The notes under the pieces were generated by a model. It worked only from the letters and a program-made list of their open reading frames with translations, was not told the DNA's origin and ran no database searches. This document shows, in pieces, positions 5,825-12,329 of a stretch of DNA of 12,730 bases; within the stretch, counting starts at the first letter, position 1, and the number at the start of each line of letters is the position of its first letter. The translations under genes and the position numbers were made by a program. Where the stretch lies: NCBI GenBank assembly GCA_027858635.1, contig JAQICG010000080.1:1-12730 (forward strand), given 5' to 3'. The stretch comes from Gammaproteobacteria bacterium. Its GTDB lineage: Bacteria > Pseudomonadota > Gammaproteobacteria > SZUA-229.

Positions 5825-7750
5825 ATGAATTTTTTCAAATCGCAGGACATTGCCCGTAGAAACACCACCCGGCTAATTGTGCTGTTTTCACTGGCGGTGA
5901 TTTCGCTGATAGTGTTAACCAACATTCTGGTGATGGTGGTTTTCGGCTACCTCGACCCCGAGACGCTTAACAACGGCAATATCACCGCTCACTTCGACTG
6001 GGCCAGATTCGCCATGGTCTCGATAGCGGTGGTCAGCGTGGTTGTTTTCGGCAGCCTTTATAAGGTTCACGCCCTCTCCGGCGGTGGCGCGCGGGTGGCG
6101 GAAATGATGGACGCCGAGCTCATCGTCGAGGATAACGGCGACCTCAACAAACAGAAAATTCTCAATGTGGTGGAAGAAATGGCCATCGCCTCGGGCACAC
6201 CGGTGCCGCCGGTTTACCTTCTCGATGAAGATGGCATTAACGCCTTTGCCGCCGGTTACCGCGCCAGTGACGCGGTCATCGGCATTACCCGTGGCGCCAT
6301 CGAAAAACTTTCGCGCGAGCAGTTGCAGGGCGTTATTGCGCACGAGTTCAGCCATGTCTTCAACGGTGACATGCGTCTCAATATTCGGCTCATCGGCATC
6401 CTGCACGGCATCACCATTATCGGTCTGATCGGTTTTTACCTGCTGCACATAGGTGGACGCAGCCGCACCCGCCGCTCGAAAGATAGCGGTGCCGGCGGTA
6501 TCCTGGCTTTAGCTATCGGACTGCTGGTAATCGGTTATGCCGGAACCTTTTTCGGCAACCTGATTAAGGCTGCGGTGAGCCGGCAACGTGAATTTCTGGC
6601 CGACGCTTCGGCGGTGCAATACACGCGCAATCCCGACAGCATCGCCGGCGCACTGAAACGCATTGGCGGTGACGCCACCGGCTCGATCATGGAAAACGCG
6701 CACACTGCCGAAATCAGCCACGCGCTTTTCAGCCAGGGCATCAGCGGTTTTCTGAGCGGGCTGTTCGCCACGCACCCACCGCTGAGTAAACGCATCCAGC
6801 GAGTGGACCCGCGCTGGGACGGCAAATTCGATTTCGCCCCGGTGGCCGAACCCGCAACCACCGACGAACAGAACACGGCCACGGATAACTCTGAAGCGGC
6901 GCGCACCGCCGCCATTCTGGCCACAGCAGCGGCTGCCATGCAGCCTGATGCCGTCACCAGCAGCATCGGCCAGCCCGGTGTTGAACACCTCAATTACAGC
7001 CGCCAACTGATCGCCCGCATCCCCGATATTTTTAAGCAGGCGGCGCACGAACCCTGTGGCGCACGCGCGCTTATCTATTTTCTGGTGCTGGATAATGACC
7101 CCGATCAGCGCCGGCAACAGCTGCAACATCTGATGGCACACGCCGACCCCGGTGCGTACCGGGAGACCGTCAAACTCAACCTGAAAGTTGACCGGCTCGA
7201 AAATGAATATCGCCTGGCACTGATCGACATGGCGCTGTCGAGCCTGCGCCAGCTTTCCAAAAAACAGTATCAGCTATTCAAAAAAAATCTGGACACATTG
7301 ATTGTCATGGATGAAAAAATCAGCCTGTTTGAATGGGTGGTACAGAAGATAGTCACGCACCACCTCGATCGCATTTTTGAGACCGGGCGCAGTGCTGAAA
7401 AAAACCGTTTGAGCCTGAACAAAGCACAACATGCCTGCGCCGTGCTGCTGTCGTTTCTGGCCCATGCCGGCAGGCAACAGAGTCTGGCTGAGCGCCACGC
7501 TTTCGAGCAGGGCAAACAGCAGCTGGACGATTTGAATATTGCACTGCTGGAAAAAGAGACGTTGAATTTAAAAACATTGAACCAGTCGCTGGATCAACTG
7601 GTACAGCTCAAGCCGCTGGAAAAACCCCGCCTGCTCAAAGCCTGCGCGGTCTGCATCACCGCCGACCAGATGGTCACCACCACCGAGAGCGAATTACTGC
7701 GTGCCATCGCCGACATTCTCGATTGCCCGATGCCGCCATTGCTGGTTTGA
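5825..7750 (+). CDS. M48-family membrane zinc metallopeptidase with long C-terminal extension
   Basis: This is a membrane-bound zinc endopeptidase of the M48 (HtpX/Ste24) clan. Two N-terminal membrane segments (about 17-41 and 61-78) precede the catalytic part. Zinc ligands H173 and H177 and catalytic E174 lie in VIAHEFSHVFNGDMRLNI, and the third ligand is probably E256 in SRQREFLADASAVQYTR. Two more hydrophobic segments lie at about 187-208 and 224-247. The M48 motif THPPLSKRI is at 316-324. Typical HtpX is near 290 residues; this protein has 641. The extra part from about 340 starts with an Ala-rich low-complexity linker, then a helical region including LIVMDEKISLFEWVVQKIVTHHL, slightly reminiscent of TerB-like helical domains. 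Its role is unknown. ATG 5825 is the first start after an in-frame stop at 5816-5818. Confidence 0.9.
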   Translation: MNFFKSQDIARRNTTRLIVLFSLAVISLIVLTNILVMVVFGYLDPETLNNGNITAHFDWARFAMVSIAVVSVVVFGSLYKVHALSGGGARVAEMMDAELIVEDNGDLNKQKILNVVEEMAIASGTPVPPVYLLDEDGINAFAAGYRASDAVIGITRGAIEKLSREQLQGVIAHEFSHVFNGDMRLNIRLIGILHGITIIGLIGFYLLHIGGRSRTRRSKDSGAGGILALAIGLLVIGYAGTFFGNLIKAAVSRQREFLADASAVQYTRNPDSIAGALKRIGGDATGSIMENAHTAEISHALFSQGISGFLSGLFATHPPLSKRIQRVDPRWDGKFDFAPVAEPATTDEQNTATDNSEAARTAAILATAAAAMQPDAVTSSIGQPGVEHLNYSRQLIARIPDIFKQAAHEPCGARALIYFLVLDNDPDQRRQQLQHLMAHADPGAYRETVKLNLKVDRLENEYRLALIDMALSSLRQLSKKQYQLFKKNLDTLIVMDEKISLFEWVVQKIVTHHLDRIFETGRSAEKNRLSLNKAQHACAVLLSFLAHAGRQQSLAERHAFEQGKQQLDDLNIALLEKETLNLKTLNQSLDQLVQLKPLEKPRLLKACAVCITADQMVTTTESELLRAIADILDCPMPPLLV

Positions 7751-7797
7751 TTTTATTTGCTGCCGCACTTCAATGACGCAAAACTGGAGACAGTGTC

Positions 7798-7833
7798 CGC
7801 AAACAAAAACTGTCCGCGAAGAACGCGAAAAGT
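7798..7833. repeat. Partial copy of the inverted-repeat arm
   Basis: CTGTCCGCGAAGAACGCGAAAAG (in two pieces: CTGTCCGCGAAG, AACGCGAAAAG) repeats in direct orientation the inner left arm of the large inverted repeat that follows (GTCCGCGAAAGACGCC at 7904-7919), and GTCCGCAAAC precedes it. It looks like a truncated duplicate of the same element. Confidence 0.45.
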
Positions 7834-7854
7834 AGAAAACCATGAAAGGCATTA

Positions 7855-8032
7855 GTCCACAGATGAACGCAGATTAACGCAGATAAAAACCCTAAAAACA
7901 CGAGTCCGCGAAAGACGCCAAGGACGCGAAAAATCCATTTAAATTATTATTTTTTGCACTTTTCGCGTTTTGGCGTTCTTCGCGGATATAGATTTTGACT
8001 TTATCTGCGTTTATCTGCGTTTATCTGTGGAC
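7855..8032. repeat. 178-bp inverted repeat made of 10-bp units, between convergent genes
   Basis: The outer arms are 7855-7887 and 8000-8032, complementary at 31 of 33 positions. Each arm carries 10-bp units: AGATGAACGC, AGATTAACGC, AGATAAA on the left and TTATCTGCGT twice then TTATCTGTGG on the right. Inner arms (TCCGCGAAAGACGCC from 7905, and GGCGTTCTTCGCGGA ending 7985) also pair imperfectly, enclosing an A+T-rich loop around 7934-7958. It fills most of the gap between the convergent M48 peptidase and diguanylate cyclase genes and could end transcription from both sides. I recall CACAGAT-AACGCAGAT repeats as dispersed in many bacterial genomes, so it is likely a member of a repeat family. 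Confidence 0.75.
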
Positions 8033-8073
8033 CATGATTTTTATAAATTCCCACCTGCCTAAAACCCACTCAG

Positions 8074-8907
8074 CTAACCAATATTTTTGGCCATGCATCG
8101 ATTGCGACCGGAATTTTTTGCCTTGTAGAGCATGTCATCGGCGGCCTTGATAAACTCGGTGACACTCCAGGATTCATCGTTGAGTTCAGCCACACCCAGA
8201 CTCAGCGTTAACCGGAAGCGGTGACCATCATAGTGAAATACATAAGCTTCGGTCTGCCTGCGGATACGTTCCGCTGTCTGCATGGCACCGTTTATCGCCG
8301 TTGATGGCAGCAGGATGGCAAACTCTTCCCCGCCTATTCTGGCGACGGTGTCGATGTCACGAACCACTTCTTCACATATTCTCGCCAGAGTTTCTAGAAC
8401 ATATTCACCGGCAGCGTGGCCATAAGTGTCATTCACTTTTTTGAAGAAGTCGATATCGAGTATGAGCATGGAAAGCGGTCGCTGATAACGTCGCCAGAGA
8501 TTAATCTGCTTGACCACTTCGGAAGTAAAATAATGACGATTATACAAACCGGTGAGATGGTCGGTGATCGCCAGCGGCTCCAGCCTGGACAGTATGCTCA
8601 AGTGGGAATAGGAAACAATGGCCGTCGCCCAGATGGCAAATAGCGCGAGGCCTCGGTTGATTAGACTGACATCATAAGTGGCACCTGGTGGTGACATGTA
8701 ATAACCCACCACGGTGAGCACACTGCCCAGAATAGCCAGAACCAGAATAAACCGGGGACGGTGGGTGATCAGCCCCACCATCACCAGCGCCGCGTAGGGA
8801 ACACCGGCGGCAACGCCTGTGGGTGAAGCGATATCAAACAGCAACACCCCAATGAATAAGAGCAGACTTAAAAGCACTACCAGTTGTTCGCGTGTACCAA
8901 TTTGCAA
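8074..8907 (-). CDS. Membrane-anchored diguanylate cyclase (GGDEF domain)
   Basis: This enzyme makes the second messenger cyclic di-GMP from two GTP. Counting from the TTG at 8913 (279 residues), several membrane helices cover about 8-106. A GGDEF domain follows from ITDHLTGLYNRHYF (116-129), through DIDFFKKVNDTYGHAAGE (153-170), to the catalytic GGEEF at 194-198. RDID at 185-188 lies five residues before GGEEF, the position of the allosteric I-site (RxxD), so product inhibition is predicted. No ATG is available: TAG closes the frame two codons upstream of TTG 8913. A good AAGGGA ribosome binding site touches that TTG but sits about 6 bp before the TTG at 8905-8907, which I prefer. No known sensory domain name could be assigned to the membrane part. 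Confidence 0.92.
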   Translation of the reverse strand: MQIGTREQLVVLLSLLLFIGVLLFDIASPTGVAAGVPYAALVMVGLITHRPRFILVLAILGSVLTVVGYYMSPPGATYDVSLINRGLALFAIWATAIVSYSHLSILSRLEPLAITDHLTGLYNRHYFTSEVVKQINLWRRYQRPLSMLILDIDFFKKVNDTYGHAAGEYVLETLARICEEVVRDIDTVARIGGEEFAILLPSTAINGAMQTAERIRRQTEAYVFHYDGHRFRLTLSLGVAELNDESWSVTEFIKAADDMLYKAKNSGRNRCMAKNIG

Positions 8908-8913
8908 AATCAA

Positions 8914-9262
8914 TCCCTTCTAGCCATATTCATAACCATTTTCAAGTTATAGCGTATTTTCAGCAGCCGTCTACCTAAACATCATGACCGTGGAATATCG
9001 GTGTGTAATCATTTCAGCCATGCTGGCATTCTCATTTTTCATAAAATCGGCAAATACCCTTTATTAAAGCCATTTCTCATACCATACTCTATAACTTAAT
9101 AATACAACTGCACGACGAATTATTCATGGTATTTATTAACAGCGCTTCCGCCACATCTTATTTTCAGGTCGCCCGGAGGCAATGGCCAGCCTGAACTGCA
9201 ATACTCTGCACAAGGTTGATATCGCTAAACTATAAATACCTCGACCAAAACAGATACCCATT
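8914..9262. other. Divergent intergenic region, no gene seen
   Basis: This gap separates the diguanylate cyclase (minus) from the NlpC/P60 lipoprotein (plus) and must hold the promoters of both. A small hairpin can be drawn at 9163-9195 (TTCAGG with CCTGAA, and inner GCC with GGC). I see no tRNA, sRNA or conserved riboswitch. The left half is A+T-rich without clear structure. Confidence 0.4.
9207..9236 (+). promoter_or_regulatory. Possible promoter of the NlpC/P60-cupin pair
   Basis: TGCACA at 9207-9212 (4 of 6 to the -35 consensus), an 18-bp spacer, and TATAAA at 9231-9236 (5 of 6 to the -10 consensus). A start near 9243 would leave a leader of about 20 bases before the ATG at 9263. The hairpin at 9163-9195 lies just upstream and could be a regulatory site. 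Confidence 0.35.
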
Positions 9263-9760
9263 ATGCTGCATAAAAATTTGTTTTTCCTGTTCCTTCTCGC
9301 GCTCTTTATTTCGGGCTGTAGCTCAACACCCTACGTACCATCAGATGCCGAACGCAATATTCCTGTAGGAAAAAAGGTAGATCTACAAAATTCCAATATC
9401 GTCAAAGACAAACTTCATAACCAGCATATAAACTGGCGTGGTGTGAAATACAGAATGGGTGGGCTGGGTAAAAATGGCATCGACTGCTCCGGCTTTGTTT
9501 ACCGCACCTACCGCTCGGAACTCGGCGTCCACATCCCCCGCACCACCGAGCTGCAATCGTCCGTCGGAAAGAGCATCGGTCGTCACCAGCTTCAGGCCGG
9601 TGATCTGGTCTTTTTCAAGACCCGATTCAAAGTCAGACATGTCGGCATCTATATCGAAAACAACCGGTTTTTACACGCCTCAACCAGCAGAGGGGTGATG
9701 ATTTCAAGCCTGGATAATGTCTACTGGAAAGATAAATTTTGGAAAGCCCAAAGACCATGA
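9263..9760 (+). CDS. NlpC/P60-family cell-wall peptidase, lipoprotein
   Basis: NlpC/P60 proteins are papain-like cysteine peptidases that cut peptide cross-links or stems of peptidoglycan. The 165-residue product starts with a hydrophobic signal and a lipobox ISGC with the lipidated cysteine at 19, so it should be anchored to a membrane facing the periplasm. Residue 20 is serine, which favours sorting to the outer membrane. The catalytic triad is visible: C75 in NGIDCSGFVYRTY, H126 in VRHVGIYIE and H138 in RFLHASTSRGV. The GDLVFFKT strand also fits. Length and domain order match small single-domain NlpC/Spr-like endopeptidases. The stop codon overlaps the start of the following cupin gene (ATGA), so the two are translated together. 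Confidence 0.93.
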   Translation: MLHKNLFFLFLLALFISGCSSTPYVPSDAERNIPVGKKVDLQNSNIVKDKLHNQHINWRGVKYRMGGLGKNGIDCSGFVYRTYRSELGVHIPRTTELQSSVGKSIGRHQLQAGDLVFFKTRFKVRHVGIYIENNRFLHASTSRGVMISSLDNVYWKDKFWKAQRP

Positions 9761-10245
9761 ACAAGCAAACCCTGATAAAAACCCTGAACCTTGAACCCCA
9801 TCCCTCGGAAAGCGGCTACTTCAAACGCACTTACACCTCACCGCTAAATGTTCACAGCCCAGCGGGTGTTCGCCCCAGTCTGTCCTCGATCTACTACCTG
9901 CTCAGCGATGACAGTCCGGTGGGTTTTCTGCACAAAAACCGCTCCGACATCATTCATTACTTTCATGGCGGCGGCGCCATCCGCTACTGGATCATCCACC
10001 CTGAAGGTCGACTGGAAACCGCCACGCTGGGCTCTGATCTGGCACAGGGTCAGACGTTTCAGCTCACCGTCAAGGGCGGCTGCTGGAAGGCCAGTGAACT
10101 CATCAGCGGTGAATACGGCCTGATCAGTGAAGCGGTCTCACCGGGATTCGACTATGGGGATATGGAACTGGCCGATGCCGCCGACATGCGCCGGCGCTTT
10201 CCGGCACTGTTTGAGGCCATCGCAGCCTACATTTCGCCAGCCTGA
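9757..10245 (+). CDS. Cupin_5 (DUF985) family protein
   Basis: This 162-residue cytoplasmic protein belongs to the cupin-fold DUF985 family, whose substrate is not generally established. Family landmarks are LNLEPHPSESGYFKRTY near the start, SSIYYLLSDDSPVGFLHKN, the DIIHYFHGGGAIRYWI strand where related proteins have W-H-x-Y-x-G, LGSDLAQGQTFQLTVKGGCW, and the closing VSPGFDYGDMEL. The start is ATG 9757, whose ATGA overlaps the NlpC stop by 4 bp; a TTG at 9739 is open upstream but lies deep in the preceding gene. The overlap implies coupled synthesis with the cell-wall peptidase, although no functional link between the two families is known to me. No signal peptide is present. Confidence 0.88.
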   Translation: MNKQTLIKTLNLEPHPSESGYFKRTYTSPLNVHSPAGVRPSLSSIYYLLSDDSPVGFLHKNRSDIIHYFHGGGAIRYWIIHPEGRLETATLGSDLAQGQTFQLTVKGGCWKASELISGEYGLISEAVSPGFDYGDMELADAADMRRRFPALFEAIAAYISPA

Positions 10246-10288
10246 GCAAACAGTTGTACTGCAAACATCAGTTCTTTTGATTCAGATC

Positions 10289-10316
10289 TTGCTCTCACAC
10301 ACTCGCAGAGTATAGG
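10289..10316 (+). promoter_or_regulatory. Possible promoter of the small exported protein
   Basis: TTGCTC at 10289-10294, a 16-bp spacer, and TATAGG at 10311-10316 could form a weak sigma70 promoter about 45 bp before the start codon at 10364. Matches are 3 of 6 and 4 of 6, so this is only suggestive. Confidence 0.25.
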
Positions 10317-10363
10317 GTTGCAAAACAAAATAACGCTCAGTAACAGCAAGTGAGGTCAATCTT

Positions 10364-10852
10364 ATGCGCAGACTTTTATTATCCACTCTTTTCTTTATCT
10401 CCCAGTCGGCATTTTCCGGCGAAATTGCCCAGCTATATGAACACGGCGTCTTCGATACCCGCTGGGGCGACTCCATGGAAGAGGTCAAGGCGGCCTTCCC
10501 CGCTGGCAAACGCGAAGCCTACAAGGAGGTCGTTTTGTATGTAGTTAGAGACGGTCGCCCCCTGTTCAATGTCGAGCGCAAACGCAATGCCTTCATCACG
10601 TTCGGCTTCGACCCCGAACAGAGGCTGAATAGCGTCGCTGTCGAATTTCAGGTCAGAGACTACAACAAACTGCTCCATAATCTCGACCGACAATTTGGCG
10701 AGCACATCACCCTGTCTGATGACAGCACGGCACGAATAATGACCTGGCCCAACGACCAGGGCGTGGAACTCTCCCTGACCATGTCACGCGCGGGATTTTT
10801 TTCTCAGGAAATAAAAACCAGCGTGAATATTATTTACACCGGTCTGGATTAG
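10364..10852 (+). CDS. Small exported protein of unknown function
   Basis: I do not recognise this 162-residue protein. The N-terminus (MRRLLLSTLFFISQSAFSGE) is a good Sec signal peptide with probable cleavage after AFS at residue 18, so the mature protein of about 144 residues should be periplasmic or secreted. The mature part begins with FDTRWGDSMEEVKAAFPAG, a pattern seen in uncharacterised periplasmic proteins where a short GxSxEEV helix follows the first strand. The rest alternates strand-like segments (LFNVERKRNAFITFGF, LNSVAVEFQV) with a helix (YNKLLHNLDRQFGE). There are no cysteines in the mature part and no metal-binding cluster. A GTGAGG ribosome binding site lies about 8 bp before the ATG. 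It is separated from the cupin gene by 118 bp and faces the persulfide dioxygenase gene. Confidence 0.85.
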   Translation: MRRLLLSTLFFISQSAFSGEIAQLYEHGVFDTRWGDSMEEVKAAFPAGKREAYKEVVLYVVRDGRPLFNVERKRNAFITFGFDPEQRLNSVAVEFQVRDYNKLLHNLDRQFGEHITLSDDSTARIMTWPNDQGVELSLTMSRAGFFSQEIKTSVNIIYTGLD

Positions 10853-10963
10853 CGCAACCCGGATAAGCACGACCCGAACAAACACAACTAATGCAGCGCG
10901 TAATCCATGGATGCTGCCGGGGCACATTTACTGTCATGCCGCACCCGGCTTTGTCTGCCCGGC

Positions 10964-11716
10964 CTAACCCTGCTCATGCAGATCACAGGGTCCTCGATAT
11001 TGCTCGGGCACATTCTCCGGGCACTGTCCGCACATTTCGTTGCCGGGTACGGCGAAGTCGATCTTGCGCGGGTATGGCAGGTCGAGCCCGTTCATGATGG
11101 CGACAAATTCCTCCAGGCTTTTATCACCGCCGAGGCGCGGGTTACGTACTTTCTCCTGCGCAATACTGGAGATGAAACGGCCTTCATAATCGTGGCCGGG
11201 ATAGATCAGCGTTTCATCGGGCAGGCTGAAAAGTTTTTCATGAATACTGTGGTAGAGCGTCGCGGCATCGCCCGACTGAAAATCGGTTCGGCCGCAGGCT
11301 TCTATCAACAGGGCATCACCACTGAACACTCTTTTCTGCGTGCCGTCATCCAGCAGGTAGGCGTGGTGATGCGAGGTGTGGCCGGGGGTAAATAATGGCT
11401 GAAGTTCAACCGAACCCATCTTGAATGGTTCACCCTCTTTGACGCCAATATCGGCACACTCCGGTTTTTCAATCGCCGGATACGCCACCTGACAGCCGGT
11501 GCGTTCGCGCAGCAACCGCGCACTGGTCAGGTGATCGGCATGATGATGAGTGTCCAGCGTATACATGAGCTTGAAATCGAGCTGCTGGAGTCGATCAAGG
11601 TCGCGTTGCAGAGTATCCAGCACGGGGTCGATCAGCAGAGCCTGTCCGGTTTGCGGGCAGGCCAGCAGGTAGGTGTAGGTGCTGGAATCGGGTTCAAATA
11701 ATTGCTGAAATATCAT
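10964..11716 (-). CDS. Persulfide dioxygenase, ETHE1-type (metallo-beta-lactamase fold)
   Basis: ETHE1-type enzymes use a mononuclear iron to oxidise glutathione persulfide with O2, giving sulfite and GSH. The 250-residue product has the MBL-fold HHHADH motif (H57, H59, D61, H62 in TLDTHHHADHLT), H113 in TPGHTS, D134 in FSGDALLI and H175 in YPGHDYEGR. By motif, H57, H113 and D134 are the expected iron ligands. ETHE1-specific features follow: CGRTDFQSGDAATLYHSIHE and the late NPRLGG...DFAVPGN. The start at 11716 is chosen because AGGAGA lies 5 bp upstream and the product then begins MIFQQLFEPDSSTYTYLL as the family does; the frame is open 32 codons further but without support. Four cysteine or histidine residues near the C-terminus (MCGQC, CDLH) are not assigned a role. 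It acts in cytosolic sulfide/sulfane-sulfur oxidation. Confidence 0.93.
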   Translation of the reverse strand: MIFQQLFEPDSSTYTYLLACPQTGQALLIDPVLDTLQRDLDRLQQLDFKLMYTLDTHHHADHLTSARLLRERTGCQVAYPAIEKPECADIGVKEGEPFKMGSVELQPLFTPGHTSHHHAYLLDDGTQKRVFSGDALLIEACGRTDFQSGDAATLYHSIHEKLFSLPDETLIYPGHDYEGRFISSIAQEKVRNPRLGGDKSLEEFVAIMNGLDLPYPRKIDFAVPGNEMCGQCPENVPEQYRGPCDLHEQG

Positions 11717-12068
11717 GAGTCTCTCCTGTTGAATTAAAATCGGCGGCAGCGGTGCTGTTTGTGTATAACGGCAGATAAAAATCATAAATAATGTGAAGCA
11801 GTCATGCGACACAAACCTTTTTATACCTGCGCAACTGTTTCGCTACCAGCAATGCACAGACAATATTGGTCCGCACTCAGCTTAACAAGTTCATTCGCCA
11901 TTAGTATTGATGTTTTGCTAAATAGCAGGCACGCCGCCATACAGAATAAATGCGCTGATATTCCAGCCTGAAAATCTGTTACAGCATTTGCATTTCACGC
12001 TACAGCAGCTTAACTTAGAACTATTCAGGCTCGAACCTGCATACCCCTACATAGAAAGGTTTATTGTT
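11717..12068. other. Divergent intergenic region, no gene seen
   Basis: This gap separates the persulfide dioxygenase (minus) from the small CxxC protein (plus). A plus-strand frame is open from 11988 into the downstream gene, but it needs a TTG start and adds residues with no family resemblance. No RNA gene, riboswitch or strong palindrome was found. TATACA-like sequence on the minus strand around 11763-11768 could be a -10 for the dioxygenase, without a good -35. Confidence 0.4.
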
Positions 12069-12236
12069 ATGAACGACAAAAACAAACCCACCGAACACGA
12101 AACCGTGCCCTGCGAAATCTGCCTCAAGGAAATACCCCGATCAAAAGCAAAAAATGTCGAAGTCGATGACTACATCCTGCATTTCTGCGGCGTAGACTGT
12201 TATGACAAATGGCGCAAGGAAAAGAATAGTCGTTAG
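12069..12236 (+). CDS. Small CxxC/CxxxC metal-binding protein, DUF3330-like
   Basis: The product is 55 residues. It carries VPCEICLKEIP (C15, C18) and YILHFCGVDCYDKWRKE (C40, C44), a four-cysteine arrangement of the treble-clef or TRASH-like kind that probably binds one zinc or other soft metal. The pattern closely resembles DUF3330 proteins, some of which are carried by mercury-resistance transposons; function is not established. The start is ATG 12069, with AAAGG about 10 bp upstream at 12055-12059; a longer frame from TTG 11988 is less likely. Its stop codon TAG forms the first bases of the inverted repeat that follows. The neighbours are a persulfide dioxygenase and glutathione reductase, so a role in thiol or metal handling is conceivable but unproven. 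Confidence 0.8.
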   Translation: MNDKNKPTEHETVPCEICLKEIPRSKAKNVEVDDYILHFCGVDCYDKWRKEKNSR

Positions 12237-12325
12237 TTGGCAGTTAAAGCTTTTTCACCGCAGAGAACGCAGAGAAGAACAAAACATACTTTTTGTTAAA
12301 GCTTTTAACTGCCTACTGCCAACTA
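12234..12325. repeat. Inverted repeat with internal 9-bp tandem units, between convergent genes
   Basis: TAGTTGGCAG (12234-12243) is perfectly complementary to CTGCCAACTA (12316-12325), and the inner parts GTTAAAGC (12243-12250) and GCTTTTAACTGCC (12301-12313) also pair with a short offset. The interior carries CACCGCAGAGAACGCAGAG with the unit GCAGAGAA(C/G) repeated. It lies between the convergent DUF3330-like gene and glutathione reductase, starting at the stop codon of the former. It may act as a two-way terminator and appears to be a dispersed repeat related in style to the one at 7855. Confidence 0.65.
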
Positions 12326-12329
12326 TCTT

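Noticed and set aside
5915..6448. Long reverse-strand open frame (177 codons) inside the M48 peptidase gene
   Set aside because: It is antisense to the conserved catalytic region, with its openness explained by the codon bias of the true gene; it shows no domain features.
10907..11395. Plus-strand open frame of 162 codons opposite the persulfide dioxygenase
   Set aside because: It is the antisense shadow of a gene with complete catalytic motifs and a strong ribosome binding site on the other strand.
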